A stretch of 64,000 bases of DNA from Notospermus geniculatus (GCA_002633025.1 NMRB01000128.1:450020-514019); one strand, 5' to 3'. Shown: positions 32,100 through 45,164, counted from the stretch's first letter. Notes: a model not told the origin generated them from the sequence alone. Translations and numbers: made by a program.

Positions 32100-33200
32100 C
32101 CAGAGTTACTCCCACCCTATTTCCACCCTATTTCTATGATGAATGGTTCTCGAGTTATGGCCATTAGGGCAACTGTGGCAGCCATATTGACGGCCATCTT
32201 GGATTTCTATATCCCAGGTGAAGGGAGAGTAATGACACATATCCCAATGGATTCCTTGACCCCTAAAACCTAGGGATCGGCACCAAAACCATCACTGTAT
32301 AACGAACGGTTCTCGAGTTATGGGCATTTTATGATAATTGGCGGCCATATTGGCGGCCATATTGGATATTTATCACCCCTGGTGAAAGGAGAGTTATGTA
32401 ACCTATCCCAGTAGATTCCTTGACCCCAAAAACCGAGGGGTGGACACCAAAACCATCACTCTATGATGAATGGTTCTCGAGTTATGGCCATTTTATGGCA
32501 ACTGGCGGCCATATTGGCGGCCATCTTTCTTGGAAACTTATCACCCCTGGTGAAAGGAGAGTTATGCGACCTATCACAGTAGATTCCTTGACCCCTAAAA
32601 CCTAGGGGTGGACACCAAAATCATCACTCTATGATGAATGGCTTGAGTTATGGCCATTAGGGCAACTGTGGCAGCCATATTGACGGCCATTTTGGATTTC
32701 TATATCCCAGGTGAAGGGAGAATAATGACACATATCCCGTTGGATTCCTTGACCCCTAAAACCTAGGGATCGGCACCAAAACCATCACTGTATGACGAAC
32801 GGTTCTCGAGTTATGGCCATTTTATGATAATTGGCGGCCACATTGGCGGCCATCTTGGATATTTATCACCCCTGGTGAAGGGAGAGTAATGACACAGATT
32901 CCAATGGATTCCTTGACCCCTAAAACCTAGGGATCGGCACCAAAACCATCACTGTATAACGAACGGTTCTCGAGTTATTGGCGTTTTATGATAATTGGCG
33001 GCCATATTGGCGGCCATCTTGGAAATTTATCACCCCTGGTGAAAGCAGAGTTATATGTAACCTATCCCAGTAGATTCCTTGACCCCTAAAACCTAGGGGT
33101 GGACACCAAAACCATCACTCTATGATGAATGGTTCTCGAGTTATGGTCATTTTATGGCAACTGGCGGCCATATTGGCGGCCATCTTGGAAATAGGACCTT
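32100..33200. repeat. 164-bp satellite, about seven copies
   Basis: TCTCGAGTTAT-type phase points fall at 32148, 32311, 32475, about 32639 (degenerate), 32804, 32968 and 33134, a period of 163-166 bp. Each unit carries GGCGGCCATATTGGCGGCCA (or a variant) and TTGACCCCTAAAACCTAGGG. Confidence 0.9.
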
Positions 33201-34299
33201 TCCGGAAGATAGATTGCGGTAGGCGTTTTGTACGCCATTAAGTAGGTCGAATGCTACCAGTTCTTGTAAAATCACCTTTTTTCTTTTAGGGTAAGTGGTA
33301 TTTTTTATGAATGACTGGACATGACGTCGCATAATGAACTGAAGCACAGCCGTTACTGACCAAAAATGACGTCCAAATGAGCAAGGGTGTAGTTACATCC
33401 TAACGCCCTCCTCTCGAACGCTCAAAATAATATTGGGCGTAATACTTATCAAATGAAATCATAATACCTACGGAAGTTTTTTAAAAGAAAAAAAGTTAGT
33501 TATATAATCTGTGGTGTGGGCACGTGCTTGCTGTATGTCCGCCGTCGTTGAGATATACGTGAAAAAATATCGAAATTTCGATATAACCTTGACCTTTGCA
33601 AGTGACCTTGACCTCGGAGGAAATTGCCATGGAAACGCGAATTTCTCAAAACGCTCAAGGGTGCCAAAGTGGCACTCGACGGATTCCGATCCCACACCCT
33701 CCAAATATATGAAAACTGGAAAAAAAATGCCGTTATTCAAAAAGAAACACTTTTCGGCTCTGCGTCCGGACTAGCTGGTTTGTTTACAAACATGGTCGGC
33801 AAACTAGTTTTATTCCTTCGTGCAGGTGGGAGCACCAGTCGGGCCCCGTGATCGTTAGACTGGTTCCCGGTCCGATGCAACTTACTCACGATATTCACGT
33901 CAGTACATATCACCGACAATAGGTGGCAGCACCGCAGGCGTCGCGTGGATAGAGAACCAGTGAGTGAGTGTTTACAACTTGGACGTCCAGCTCCTTTAAG
34001 TCATCATGTGACCAGGGTTTCAGCAAATCAGATGACTTCGTTTCAGACTTAAGTTTTTTCTTAGACTTAAGTTTCTTTGTGAAACTGGGCCCAGGTCCGT
34101 AACTGTACCAGCATGGAAATCTACAAAAAGCAGCTGAAACACCTTCTCTTCACTCAGGCCTTTGATGAATGACTATCTTTCTCCATATAATTTCTCTTGT
34201 ACAGCGCTTTGAGCGACCATGATATTGGTTGGATACTGCGCTTTATTAAGTACCGTGATATATATATATCTATCTACGAATTAGATTGCATGAAGAGTA

Positions 34300-34447
34300 C
34301 GACGATAATTAGTACGTAACAGTTTTTGCCGAAATTCCTCAGCAATATCCATACTGTTGCTTCTACTCTTCGGAGTTTGGCCTGTGAAGTGGGGTTGACA
34401 AAACACACGAGGGTCTATAGGAATTGTCTTGATATTATTAAATCCAA
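34300..34447 (+). repeat. Dispersed repeat (partner of 22436-22620)
   Basis: Same ordered blocks as 22436-22620, with a deletion after TTTGGCCT. Confidence 0.8.
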
Positions 34448-34675
34448 TAGTCACGAAAATGGGTATTTACGAGTTGACGCCAAGCAATGATCATTGATTC
34501 GTGTGCCAATGAACCTTGCTTTAAGCAAGGATCCGATCCGTTTCCAGTCCCTTTGCCCCTAGTTTTCCGGATACGACAACGCTGAAGTCCATTTGATAGA
34601 TTTTTTACGGACCTGAATCGGACCATTTCCGTGTGCCAATGAACCCTGCATTTTACTGTCTGACGGAATAAGTTG

Positions 34676-34803
34676 TGATTTGGCAAAACGGGACACAGAG
34701 AGAAGCGCGTACCTACATGTATCTGCCAGTGTTTCCCAAACAATAAGCAGAAACAATGGCATACGGAAACACTGGCAGATGTCACACGTGGCTTTTGCCA
34801 AAT
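34676..34803. mobile_element. Hairpin element
   Basis: GATTTGGCAAAA pairs with TTTTGCCAAATC, and ATCTGCCAGTGTTT with AAACACTGGCAGAT; about 128 bp in all. Confidence 0.75.
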
Positions 34804-34809
34804 CATATG

Positions 34810-35370
34810 GAGACTAATCCAGACGAAAAAGTATCTCCCGGGAGTAGCTCAGGATCCCGGACCTTTATCTTTTCAAGGAAAAATGCTTAAATTTTAGCAA
34901 AAACCCTGTTGCCGATACAAAAAGTCGTCTATCTGGATCCCCTCGTTTTACTTATACTGCCGTCAGGCTTTTGGACATCGAACAATTGCACAGTTCAATT
35001 GTCCACCGTGCGGCTACAAGTCAATAGCGCATTTTACGCCGTCGCCAAATCGTGGTGATGAGAGTCAGCATCTGATAACGAGTCTATATGTCACTTTCAC
35101 CAACTCAGTCAAGCATAAACAAAAACCCGACCAAAGGAATTTGCCAAAACAAAAGAACGTTGTCGCATAAGATTTTGTATTCAGATCTCTAGGCTGCGTT
35201 CAGACATCCCAATCTGGTCATTTGGTGTTCGCCATATTCACGCACTGTTCTTGAATCTGATTGGTTTGCTGATTGACGGAGGAGATTTGAACATGTTTCC
35301 GAACGGCTGTGGTTTGTGGTTCATAACGCTGATGTCACCTCCGTGCGCTTTCTAGCACCGGAGTCAATTT
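34810..35370. other. Non-coding stretch
   Basis: Nothing supported beyond short frames. Confidence 0.4.
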
Positions 35371-35377
35371 TTCACAA

Positions 35378-35604
35378 ATGGCGCCGTGTCATTCGTCAGT
35401 TCCGGTTGATTATAAAAGTTGGATTGTAAACGGTGCGTCGGCGGGAAATGTGTCTCCCCATGAACATACCGTTGTCTTTATTGACAGCCCAGGTAGACAA
35501 ACACTTGTTTGTCCTATCAAGTCAGCTACATTGGAGTTGGTCCACTGCACTAAGGCAATGAGGAACCCGCGAACTAACGCCGCGACGTGGCGCTGTCAGT
35601 GTAA
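35378..35604 (+). CDS. Possible first exon of an unknown gene
   Basis: ATG in the context ACAAATGGC opens about 75 codons with ordinary protein composition, ending near a donor-like CAGT then GTAAGA. A candidate next exon (from about 35751, after TTTTGTCAG) reads VPQDVNIDNVFWG, but the simple join meets a stop. No domain recognised. Confidence 0.25.
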
Positions 35605-35977
35605 GACCCGGAAGTCCTATTTTCTAACACCATTTCCATTTACTTCTTGCCCCAAAATAAACCACTCTGTTTGGTTTGATATTGATTTAATTACACGGCC
35701 CTGTTTCATTTTCAAAGTTCTCCATATATCACTGCTTTGTTTTGTCAGAAGTGCCACAGGATGTCAATATTGACAACGTCTTTTGGGGAACATCCTGCGG
35801 AAAATTGTGCAGAAAAAACTACAGATGTTTTGACGGCGCGACGTCAACAGCGAAAAAAGTGACATCAGTACGTCATACGGGTCTTATACTCGCTGCGCCA
35901 TCTATTATTCTAGTTTGTCACGTGGATTCCCCATTAAAGGTATACCCCAATGCACTCGTCGCGAATCGCGCTATATC

Positions 35978-38590
35978 GAACAATTCAGGGGCGGATCCAG
36001 GATTTGGGGAAAGAGGGGGTGCCCTTTGCTAGGACTTAAATTTGGGGTGAATTCCAGAATTTCACAGCGATTTTTCAGATTTGGAGAAAAAGGGGAGGCG
36101 TGCGACTGGGGTGCCCCCTCTGGATCCGCCCCTGATATTCAAACATTTTGCTGCTAAGACTTTTCAAAACCCGAAAGAAACTGAACGAATCAATGATGAG
36201 AACAATCGCTGCTCAGAGTCAATCGATAACAACCACTAGACATTATTTGGTGTTTACTGCAGAGGAGACAGAGCACAATGAGATTTTGATATAGTCGCTC
36301 ACGAATATTGATCAACATTACACGAGTAATTTCATGGGAACAAAGTCTTGAAACTGCGGATCTGATTTACTTACAATGCCACATCCCAACTTTTGACTGC
36401 AGACCGAAGCTCTTAGTACACGAGTTTTCTAGCGACACAAGCCAAGGCGCCTCCCAAGAGGAAACCAATGAATGTGATCATTTCAAGCATCGCCGAAATT
36501 CGGAACGGAAATCAGAATGTTGTTGTTCTTCAGAGGTGAAATCAAAGCTAAACACTTCAAAAAGTGTGTTTAAGACTTATACGCGTGTAACTTCGTCAAA
36601 TGCATGGTGGAAGTGTGTGCATTTACTGAAGTTACACGCGCCTAAGTCTTAATCTCGCTATGATCACCCTTTTTGAATACAGCCCTTTGTCTTTGTTTAT
36701 ATCATCGTGGGTATATTCAGATCATTTTCACTGTGGACCACGCAGTCATTCCCTGAAGAGACCGAAGAGAACCTCATATCATAGGATAGTTACGAATCCG
36801 GTGTCGCCGCCCGATTCTGGCAGGTAGGGTCAAGAAAGAGAAATCATAATGCGTTAGGGGGATAAGTCATGACAGAACCTTCGGATAGCGCTGTTTTCAA
36901 ACTATTTTGGTAATCACATGTACTTCTAAACTTGATTCGGAAGATGAACATTAGTGCGATCCAGCCATGCCCAGTGTCCTGCATAAATTATGTTTGCACT
37001 GGTCAGTAGGGACCAACTATGATAGAGGGCAGCACACAGTAATCAGGTCCTACACAATGGACGCCCTTTGTGTTGGAAATTGATCAGGACCTAAATGTTC
37101 CTTTCAATTCAATAGATTTAACCACTAGTAACCACTAGTGACACCTATTGCGGTAGTGAGTTAGGCTCCTCATTATTGCCAACATGTTGGGCCGTATTCA
37201 AAAAGGGTGATCATCGCGCGATTAAGGGTGTTTAGCCTAATCAGCTACAAATTCTGCATTACACAGGTTAAAGGCCTAGAAAACTACATTTTATTGTCTG
37301 ATGTCTGTATGGTGCTTGGCCAGAGGCGTTTACCCGCAGGATAATCACACGCGTCTAACTATCCTGCGTCTCAGTCCAAGAGTACAAAGGAAATGTTGAA
37401 CGATCAGGCAGGCTTGTCTAGAATTTGCACACCACTTTCTTTTGTCCTCCGACACTAAGACCCTGGAAAGATAGGACCGTTGTTTTTAGCAGGAGGATTC
37501 CTCGTGGTTTGTAGGATTAACCACTAGGTGCGCTGGGGAATAAATGTGTTTTATCACGGTTTTGAGAAGTGGCTCGCACTGGTGATCCCACGGTGTATGT
37601 AGTACTCTGAAACTCGTAGAATAGAGTTTTGCGTTTTCAAAATAGTGTTTCTTTGTACTGCGTGTTATCTTCTTAATCTTGTCATCCAACATAGCATATC
37701 ACCTCCATTCCTGGAAACGACTTCGTTGACCAATGGTTTAAATATTACTCAAGAAGGAGAACGTTGATATTTCACCGACATATTGGGAAAATCTTTAAAA
37801 ATAGCTGATTTATCTCCTTTCATGGAAAGGTGAAGGTATATATGTAAACCAGAAAAACCAAAATGCACGACAGTCAGTCCACGCATGTCTACATGTATAT
37901 CCTTCTCCTCCTACTTAGCAGGATTAAATATGTTGTAAACTTGAGATATCGCAATCTGGGGTACGAAAGGTATGAACAGGGATTATTCAGCATTTCACAC
38001 AAAACAAGGTCAGTGTTCGACTGCCCACTCCGCTTACCGGGGACTCGTCTGTTTCTATTTTCATGGAAAAAACACATGTGTTTTCCAAGTAAAACCTTTC
38101 GAAGTTTTACCCGAGAACGTGAGGGATTAAAAATGATAGAGATTTCAGAAAAAGAGGCAAAGTTAATGATCTTGGAGGTAAGTTGGATGAGTAAGCATAT
38201 TGGTGCAAGTTACTAGGGTGTCTACGTCACTTGGACGTCTTGGTTGGTACATGTATTAGTTTTATAACTTGACAAACTACGGTTAGTAGGCAATTACCTA
38301 CACGTACAGAGCAAAAATTGCCTGCCTATATTTCGGCACAGATCGTGACATTTTGAAGGCTTTTCTACATGTATAGGGATTTTTTATCCACCCATATCTT
38401 ATAGGATTCCACAATCGCATTTTACCCTAATTCATCACCAAAGGTATCAATGCAAACAATTCGCATGTTCAACAAAACATCTCGAACTGATATTGTTACA
38501 AACTTCGTTGAATTATAATAGATGAGAGCCCCCATCCCCCGAATGTCTTTTGTATCATTTGGGACTACTGTGCTGTACTGTGATGTACTG
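35978..38590 (+). repeat. Dispersed 2.6-kb repeat, copy A
   Basis: Collinear with 59627-63727 at about 95 percent identity, from TCGAACAATTCAGGGG to GACTACTGTGCTGTACTGT. It lacks two insertions present in copy B and has lost about 155 bp near 37472. The open frame at 37863-38216 is shared but shifts between copies, so it is probably not coding. Confidence 0.9.
35988..36134. mobile_element. hAT-type MITE with CAGGGGCGGATCCAGG ends
   Basis: CAGGGGCGGATCCAGGATTT at the left and TCTGGATCCGCCCCTG at the right. A second copy is at about 59638-59787, with remnants near 21735-21752 and 28070. No clean 8-bp target duplication is seen. Confidence 0.75.
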
Positions 38591-38798
38591 TACATGTACT
38601 TCACGTCGTTCCAGGCATTCACTTTTGAAAAAAGCTGGAGAGCAAAAAATCACTCTCCTCAGGAGACCTTGGAGAGCTTTTCACACTATTAAAATCACTC
38701 TCCTACTAAACATCTAGGGGAGCTATTTTTCAAATTTCTAAAAATCATCATATTTAATGTAAGTAGTGTAGTAGCTGTAGATCTTTCACGATACAGTA

Positions 38799-38925
38799 CA
38801 CATTCCTTTGGTAGTGGTTTCTATTCTTTGCATTGTTCTTGTAGTTTTAATTAGTGTGCACATTCCTTTGGTAGTGGTTTCTATTATTTGCATTGTCCTT
38901 GTAATGTTTTAATTAGTGTTGTATG
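38799..38925. repeat. Two-copy 61-bp tandem repeat
   Basis: CACATTCCTTTGGTAGTGGT begins each copy (38799 and 38860). Confidence 0.85.
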
Positions 38926-38929
38926 TATC

Positions 38930-40890
38930 TAATTCTCTCCGGCTGGCTGTAACCCACCTACACTATCCTTGCTTGCAATGCATGCTTAAGTGTTAATATC
39001 TTCACTCTGCTTCTCTTCCACCACCCAGATGAGTAGCCTGCCTGTGTGCTGCTTCACTTGCTCAATGTTTGTAACTGATATTTAGTTTAGGACTAGGAGT
39101 ACTTGGTTTCAGTGAGTGAGTCAGTCTGCTCAGTGTGGCACCTACAAACTCAAGGAAAATATAATACGACTGAGAAGGGTGGGTACATCTTGGAGAAATA
39201 AAGCTATATTTTATTCCTCCAAGGTACATAGAACTGGCACAGACAGTGCAACAAGGAAAGTGTAGCCTGGTCCCAAGTCCAGGGAAAAAGTGTGAGGGAA
39301 GCCAGCTTCATTTTTCACTTCAGATTGAGGTAGGTCTGGTCAACTATGGTGTGGCTCTGTGGGAAGACCTGGAGAGAGCTGGCAAAGTAACAACATTCAG
39401 GATATACAAGTGAATTTTGAGGAAGAAAAGAGATGCATTGGAGAATTGAAAGCAAGAACAAGGAAGCTTGAAATTTGATCCACCAAAGAACTGAACTCCA
39501 CTCAGACAATCAATGTTGTGCAGTGAGTACTGTGAATGTACAGCAGGAGTGTTTCCACTCTCAGAATATACAGTAGTCTGCCATTTCATCTGCAATCATG
39601 GCCCACTGTAGTGTGGACAACTCTCCTTGTGTACTTTTACAGTATTTATTAACCTGCCCCGGTTCATTCCAAATCACTTGCCATTCACTGTATGTTGTAT
39701 GTAAATCCACCTTGTCTTCACACACTGCTTGTTAACGTTTCCCTTCAGTCAAATGAAAAACAGCCTGAATTTATTTTCATATTTTATTCACAAACAAAAA
39801 AATTAACATCACTGATAATGTGTACAGTACACAGTTAAGGATAACAGCATACTTCACACTCACAGTTGCACAGTAGACCCTGCACAGACTCTATTCGGGG
39901 ATATCCAGGGCCCTCCAACTCCATTTTCAGGCATGGTGAATCTCCAGGTCTACTCTAAACTAGGGGGTGCCAGGTCTGCAAGAGACATACCAACCATTTT
40001 GGAAGCTTTTTTGATGCTTCCTCCATAGTTCTTATCATAATGTGCCTCTCAGCAAAGTCACTATAATGCCCCTGAAAGTATTTTCATTTTTCTAAAATTT
40101 TTCTGCGTCACATCTGTACTTAACTATTGTCTTTCGCCACCTGGCTGGCACCTACCATGGTTGACCAAGGCAAAGTCAGTTAGTTGGAAGACCCTGGGAA
40201 TCCAGCATGGAGTGGACTCACTCCCCACTGAAACAATGAATTAAAGAAAATAAATGAACTGAAACAAGAACACTGGGAGGTTAGCTAGGCTAAGGCACAA
40301 AGGTCCTGTGTTACCACTAAACCAATACCAGGCATGGTTACAAGACAGCCCACACGTACTGTAATACTGATACCGAAGTTACTGGCCTTATACTAATCTT
40401 TCAGTGTTTTATTTCATTTCATTGACTTTTCTTAAACAAGGAATTGCACAGTACCATAACACTAAACAGGCAACTTGCCATACTTAATCGTATACCATCA
40501 GTTATCACTTAATGACTAACCTGAAGTAAAAAAAGAAATTAAAAAAATACTCTATCAGTACACTATTGCACCTGTAACAGAAGTCTTTAACATTTAGTTT
40601 AGCTTCGGTAACTCAACAATGGATACAGCCTCAATCAGCTCTGAGTCTGACCATCTATAATGGACACCAGGAAAAAAACAACAACATGAAAAAATAAGAA
40701 CCTTCAACTCTTGCATGAAAACAAACATACGTCAACAACCTGTCAAGTATTAACTTCAACTAACAGCTTTAAAATGTACAGTGCTATATCGTACAACAAC
40801 TGTTGAACAGAGGGTGTTCGGAAAAAAGTGTGTCCCTTGGGCCTTGAACAAAAAAAAATGAGTGTTTAGCTGTTGTTATAATTATGGGAC
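38930..40890. other. Non-coding stretch
   Basis: No gene supported. Short frames near 39315-39595 have no domain or splice support. Confidence 0.4.
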
Positions 40891-40898
40891 ATTTTTTT

Positions 40899-40929
40899 AC
40901 TACCCTGTATAGCCAATACAGGGTAGTCA
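40899..40929. repeat. Palindrome downstream of the hAT-like gene
   Basis: ACTACCCTGTAT and ATACAGGGTAGT are separated by about 6 bp. Confidence 0.8.
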
Positions 40930-41040
40930 AAAAATGTCTATAGGCCTACTTGTAGGAGATTATCTGATCAATCACTGAAAAGTCACTAAGACTTGACTGT
41001 TGACCGCACAGTTTGGTCATCATCCCTGACCTCCCCAAGC

Positions 41041-43811
41041 TCAATCTGAGACTCCACCATTATCCCACCCCAAGTCAAATTCTACAGAGTCAGAATCCTC
41101 ACCAGACTCGGACGGAGATGCATTACCATAATCCTCAAGTTTACTGAAGAGTTCTTCAACTCTTTCAGCGGGTAAGGGTTCATCATCATCATCGCTCTCA
41201 TCGCCATCTGCAGGATCTTCAAAGTCATCATCTGACAGCTCAGTGTCAGGAGGCACCGCATCAAAATTGAGCTGCTTGCCATTTCGGGAACCCAACATTG
41301 GAAATTGCCTTGAATCTAACTTCAGTTTCCTGCGTTTTGACATGTAAGATTCAAGGGCTTTCCCAATGATCTTCTCTCTGTCATCATCAGACCAGGAACA
41401 GGCATTCACCCGGATCAGAAGCAGATTTTCCATGGTGGAATGACACATGCGAAGTCGCTGATCAGTCAGCATAGCTGTCAGATGACTGAAGCCTGCTTCC
41501 ACAACTGCATTACTTGCCCCAATGCTGAGGACAAGCTCTGCCAAAATGCATAGATTGGGAAATGAGGATCTTCTGTGCTTCATGATCCTTTCCCAAAGCT
41601 CCCTACATGGCATAGCTTCATAATAGTTTCTCACCATTAACCTGAAATCTCTGAACTCTGCCTTCAGTTTTGAATTATCAAAGCCTGCATGAGCAAGCAG
41701 CTGTTCGAAATGAGCAGCTAAATTCAAAAGATGCTGAAAATCCTGGTCAAAATCATCATGCCAATTAGCTGGGTCAAGCCAAAACATTTCTTTGAACACT
41801 TCATTCTCAAAGGAATCAAATCTTCTGTTCAGCTCGGTGTTCAGCTCATTGACCTTACCAACCAGTGTTTGAATTGCTCGTTTTGTACCAGCTAATGACT
41901 GCATGTTACTCAACTTGACACTCACATGTTCCCTATTTGTGGGCTTTCGTCTCATGTGGCCAGGCTTTGGTAATTCACACTCCACCGCAACAGCAGCACC
42001 TTCTTCATGGACACTGAAATTATTACTGCTGTTCAACAGAAGTTGGTCATTAATCGCATTGTCATCATCTGAAGACAGAATGTTGTCATAACTGTCAATC
42101 AAATCATGAAGGTGAGCTTTGGTTTGCTCCAGCTCAGGAACCACATCAAAAGAAAGAAGTTTCCCTTCTTCAAGTCTAAGGGACATTCTTGCCACTATAT
42201 CAACAACATGCTTGTAGAAAATGCATGCAGCAAGAAACTGAAAATTGGTGAGTTTTTTCAGGACACCTCTGAGCTTTGGGTTCAGCTGTCTGTTGCTTTG
42301 TTCTCCAGTGGCAATCATGTTTTCCATCGTTTGCCCAAGAATTATCCAATTCTTGAGCAAGCGATCTAGACCTCTTCGCTGGTGGGCTATAAAACGTGTA
42401 CCATGCACTTTGGGAAACCTGTAAACAGTAACACCAACAGCAGCTGCTGTGTCTTCAAAAGAACGCTTCACCTTTCCGGATTGTTTGAAAAAATAATACA
42501 AAGTGATCATGAAATCATAAACTTCCACGAATGCCTTTTGCTTTTGGAGGGAATCCTTGATGGCAAGTTCTATGCGGTGCAAGACGCAATGAATTTTGAT
42601 CAGCCAGCCTCGATTTTCACCCATTCTTGTTAAGACCCCTTGAATCCTGCCAAAATTGATGCTTGCACCATCTGCAGTAGAACTTGCCATTCGATTCACA
42701 TACAACTCTTCCTCAACATTCAGTTTGAGGAGAAATGCATCATCAATCGCAGTCTTAATGTTTTCAGCAGTAGAATCGCCGTACGCTGCTATGTCTTGCA
42801 AGGCCACACAATAATATACAGGGATGCCTGCTCGCACACAGCGAATAAAAACTAGCTCTTTCTCATGCCCAGTTTTTCTCGCCTGGCTACCATCTGTTAA
42901 TGTGCTAAATGCACTGGCTGATGCCAGGATGACTGCTACCTTATCTCGAATTGCATCTGCCAAATAACTGACAAACTCGCGTGCCTTGTTTGATCCTTCG
43001 GTCCCCTGGATCAGATTCACTCCATTTGCTTTCTGTACCCGCACAAGGGTCTTGAAGTGCGAGAGGGGGACACCGTCGCAGGCACAAAATACCACCCCTC
43101 TCTAATAACAGTACTGCACACAGCTAACATGTGGTGATGTTTACAAAGCATGACGTTGGGTGAAGAATCAGGTCACGTGACACAAACACCGTCGTAGGCC
43201 TAAATGAAATTGATGAGAAAATCGAAAACAAATCGCAGTCAATCCCTTCAATAAAAGCATTCTTATAGATCATCAGCGTCTTGTATAGAAGATATGTTGA
43301 AATGTGATTAAGCAACCGATAAATATCGTTAGTTGTTCAAGATAAATCACTATTTTGATGACAAGCCCGCTTGAACGGATGATGTCTGCATGCAGTGCTG
43401 GCTGACCCGATACACACACAGTACACACACACACATGCACATGACGAACACCGCGATACACACGATAGATTTCCACCTACCTTCAATCACATGAACGTCG
43501 TCGTCCGACGCAGATTCTTCATTTTCTAATTCAACACCTATCTTGTGAGCTTCGCTCTTTTCTATGTGGCGGGTTAATGTGTGTTTAGTGACAAAATCGG
43601 TCCCTTCCACGTACTGTTTGAGCCCTTTTTCAGCTGCTCCCCGGAGGATGCCCCGCGAATGAAGAATGGCACGGATTCTTTTGTCATGATTTGCACAGAT
43701 TCGGCACCAACATTTTTTAACGTAGCTTGTCCCATTATCGCTGTATGACTCGTAGCCAAAAGCACCTCCGGTGGGCCAATTCAGAAATGTAGATACCTTG
43801 ACTGTCGGCAT
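41041..43811 (-). CDS. hAT-transposase-like zinc-finger protein, two exons, intact
   Basis: Exon 1 runs 43811-43481 (ATG at 43811; donor GAAG then GTAGGT). Exon 2 runs 43097-41041 (acceptor TTATTAGAGAG). They join in phase for 795 aa. Exon 1 has a TTF-like finger: CWCRIC, then TRHIEKSEAH. Exon 2 has TADGASINFG and KIHCVLHRIELAIKD (core strands), a large helical insertion, then the hAT C-terminal dimerisation domain (LSIGASNAVVEAGFSHL ... RLRMCHSTMENLLLIRVN). A Ser/Asp/Glu-rich acidic tail ends the protein. This layout is typical of ZNF862/KIAA1586-like proteins. With no stop or frameshift, it may be an active transposase or a domesticated gene; no TIR pair is recognised. Expected in the nucleus. 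Confidence 0.82.
43412..43442. repeat. (CA)n microsatellite in the hAT-like gene intron
   Basis: Imperfect CA runs lie just after the exon 1 donor. Confidence 0.8.
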
Positions 43812-44150
43812 CTTTCATCGCCCACCTCTCATCCGCCAGAGCGTGGTTCCTGAGCATGTAAAGCCGAGTACAAGTTACAGACTTTCTGACTGGTTAATCC
43901 ATGACGTATGTCGCTACAACATCCAATCAGAATAGGTATTACATTTAGACTGGTCCTGTCTGCCGTAGCAACGGGGAGCGTGCGAAACATGAGCTATGGA
44001 GCGCCAAAAATCGCGTCGAGACTCAATCCATGGGGCGTGATTTCGACCATTTTTTATGGGGCGTGATTATTAGCGCCTCCAAATGAAATTTTACGGGCGC
44101 GATGGAGCGTGAGCGCGATCGCGCCCCTCAAAAGTGAATGCCTGTCGTTC

Positions 44151-44440
44151 ACCAATTAGGTGAAACAGACAATCGTGCTGATAGTCTAAAGCCTAGCGTC
44201 GGACATCGGCCTTGCGACTGAAATCAACCACCGACAACGGCGTTTCCTTCAACGGTTGGCGACTACAAGGAACCAGCAGCAACTCGTCAGATACCCAAAA
44301 CAGGCCGATGTACGCGCACACCTGTAATGCCATTGCCGACCGTTGCCGCTAGTTCCAGCCAGCAGCTCATGTTCTACTCGTTGCAACGTTGGCAATGGTT
44401 GCTTTCAGTCACTTGTCTTCAGACGCTTCCGCTGTTCTCG
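44151..44440 (+). repeat. Dispersed repeat (also at 63733-64000)
   Basis: Nearly identical to 63733-64000 from CCAATTAG and CAGACAATCG onward. The ends are partly inverted (CTTGCGACTGAAATCAACC against GGTTGCTTTCAGTCAC), so it is probably a foldback element. Confidence 0.85.
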
Positions 44441-44654
44441 TGCTGGCAATGAATTTCACGTGAAGGAATCACATGATCCACAAAATGGCGGCGCTCACTA
44501 CCCAAACTACGAGAATGAACCAGGGAATGTTTAGTTTCTTGGTTTAAATTACACTTTGAAAATTGTTTTGTTTGTTTCAAACCACGCAAACCTACTTGTC
44601 GAGGGCGCAGCCATTTTAAATGTTTATCACAGTACTCCCCGAGTGGTCCGACCA

Positions 44655-45164
44655 GGGCCCGGTTGCACCAAACTTGTCTTACGTTCTTATCGTAAGATAA
44701 GGAATTTGCGACAACCCTAAGACATCTCGTAACTGCGGCTGCACCAAAAACCTCGTAGGCTTGTCCCAAATGCATATCTTACGACATGTCGTAGGACATG
44801 CACTATGGGATTATGCACAGTAAGTCAACTGACCCGGCTGGGTGGTGAGTAGACAGCGTTGGGTCAGCCAACTTTAAAAACACCCCCACCGCATTGAGAT
44901 TTGCCGTCCGTGTGCGCCCAGCCTTACTATCTAAGTCACCTCCCCACTAGACGTATCTTTTTGCCTTAACTCTGTGTCGTAAGATATGCTGGTGCAACAG
45001 TTTCAGCGTAATTTATTTCTGTTGCACCAAACTTGTCTTACACCACACGTAAGTCCACATGCGTAGGACAGGAAAGTTGAGACATGTCCTAAGACATCGA
45101 TGGTGCAACCCATTTTTGTTCTTAACGTTAAGACAGCACGTAAGACCGTTAGTGCAACCGGGCC
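44655..45164. mobile_element. Harbinger-type MITE with GGGCCCGGTTGCACC ends, with nested insert
   Basis: Left GGGCCCGGTTGCACCAAAC, right GTGCAACCGGGCC, with internal TTGCACCAAACTTGTCTTAC repeats. A second MITE (about 44820-44935, related to 26822-27100) is inserted in the middle. Confidence 0.75.

Larger units (their letters stand above)
30548..34092. mobile_element. Nested foldback complex
   Basis: The outermost ends are GGGCCCAGTTTCACAAAG at 30542-30560 and its inverse at about 34074-34092. Within them lies a second foldback with arms 30617-31228 and 33297-33775 (roughly 90 percent identical, CGGACGCA-type ends). Within that are two MITE copies (31288-31450, 31590-31730) and a 164-bp satellite. 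No transposase is present. Confidence 0.75.

Noticed and set aside
32100-33200. Regularly spaced repeats resembling a CRISPR array
   Set aside because: The units are 164 bp head-to-tail without unique spacers, in a eukaryotic genome; this is a satellite.
37863-38216. 117-residue open frame, also present in the copy at 63019-63379
   Set aside because: Repeat-borne; the frame breaks and shifts between copies with no sign of codon conservation.
43098-43103. Alternative acceptor at TTATTAG (exon start 43101) for the hAT-like gene
   Set aside because: It leaves the two exons out of phase with the canonical donor at 43481; the AG two dinucleotides later joins in phase.
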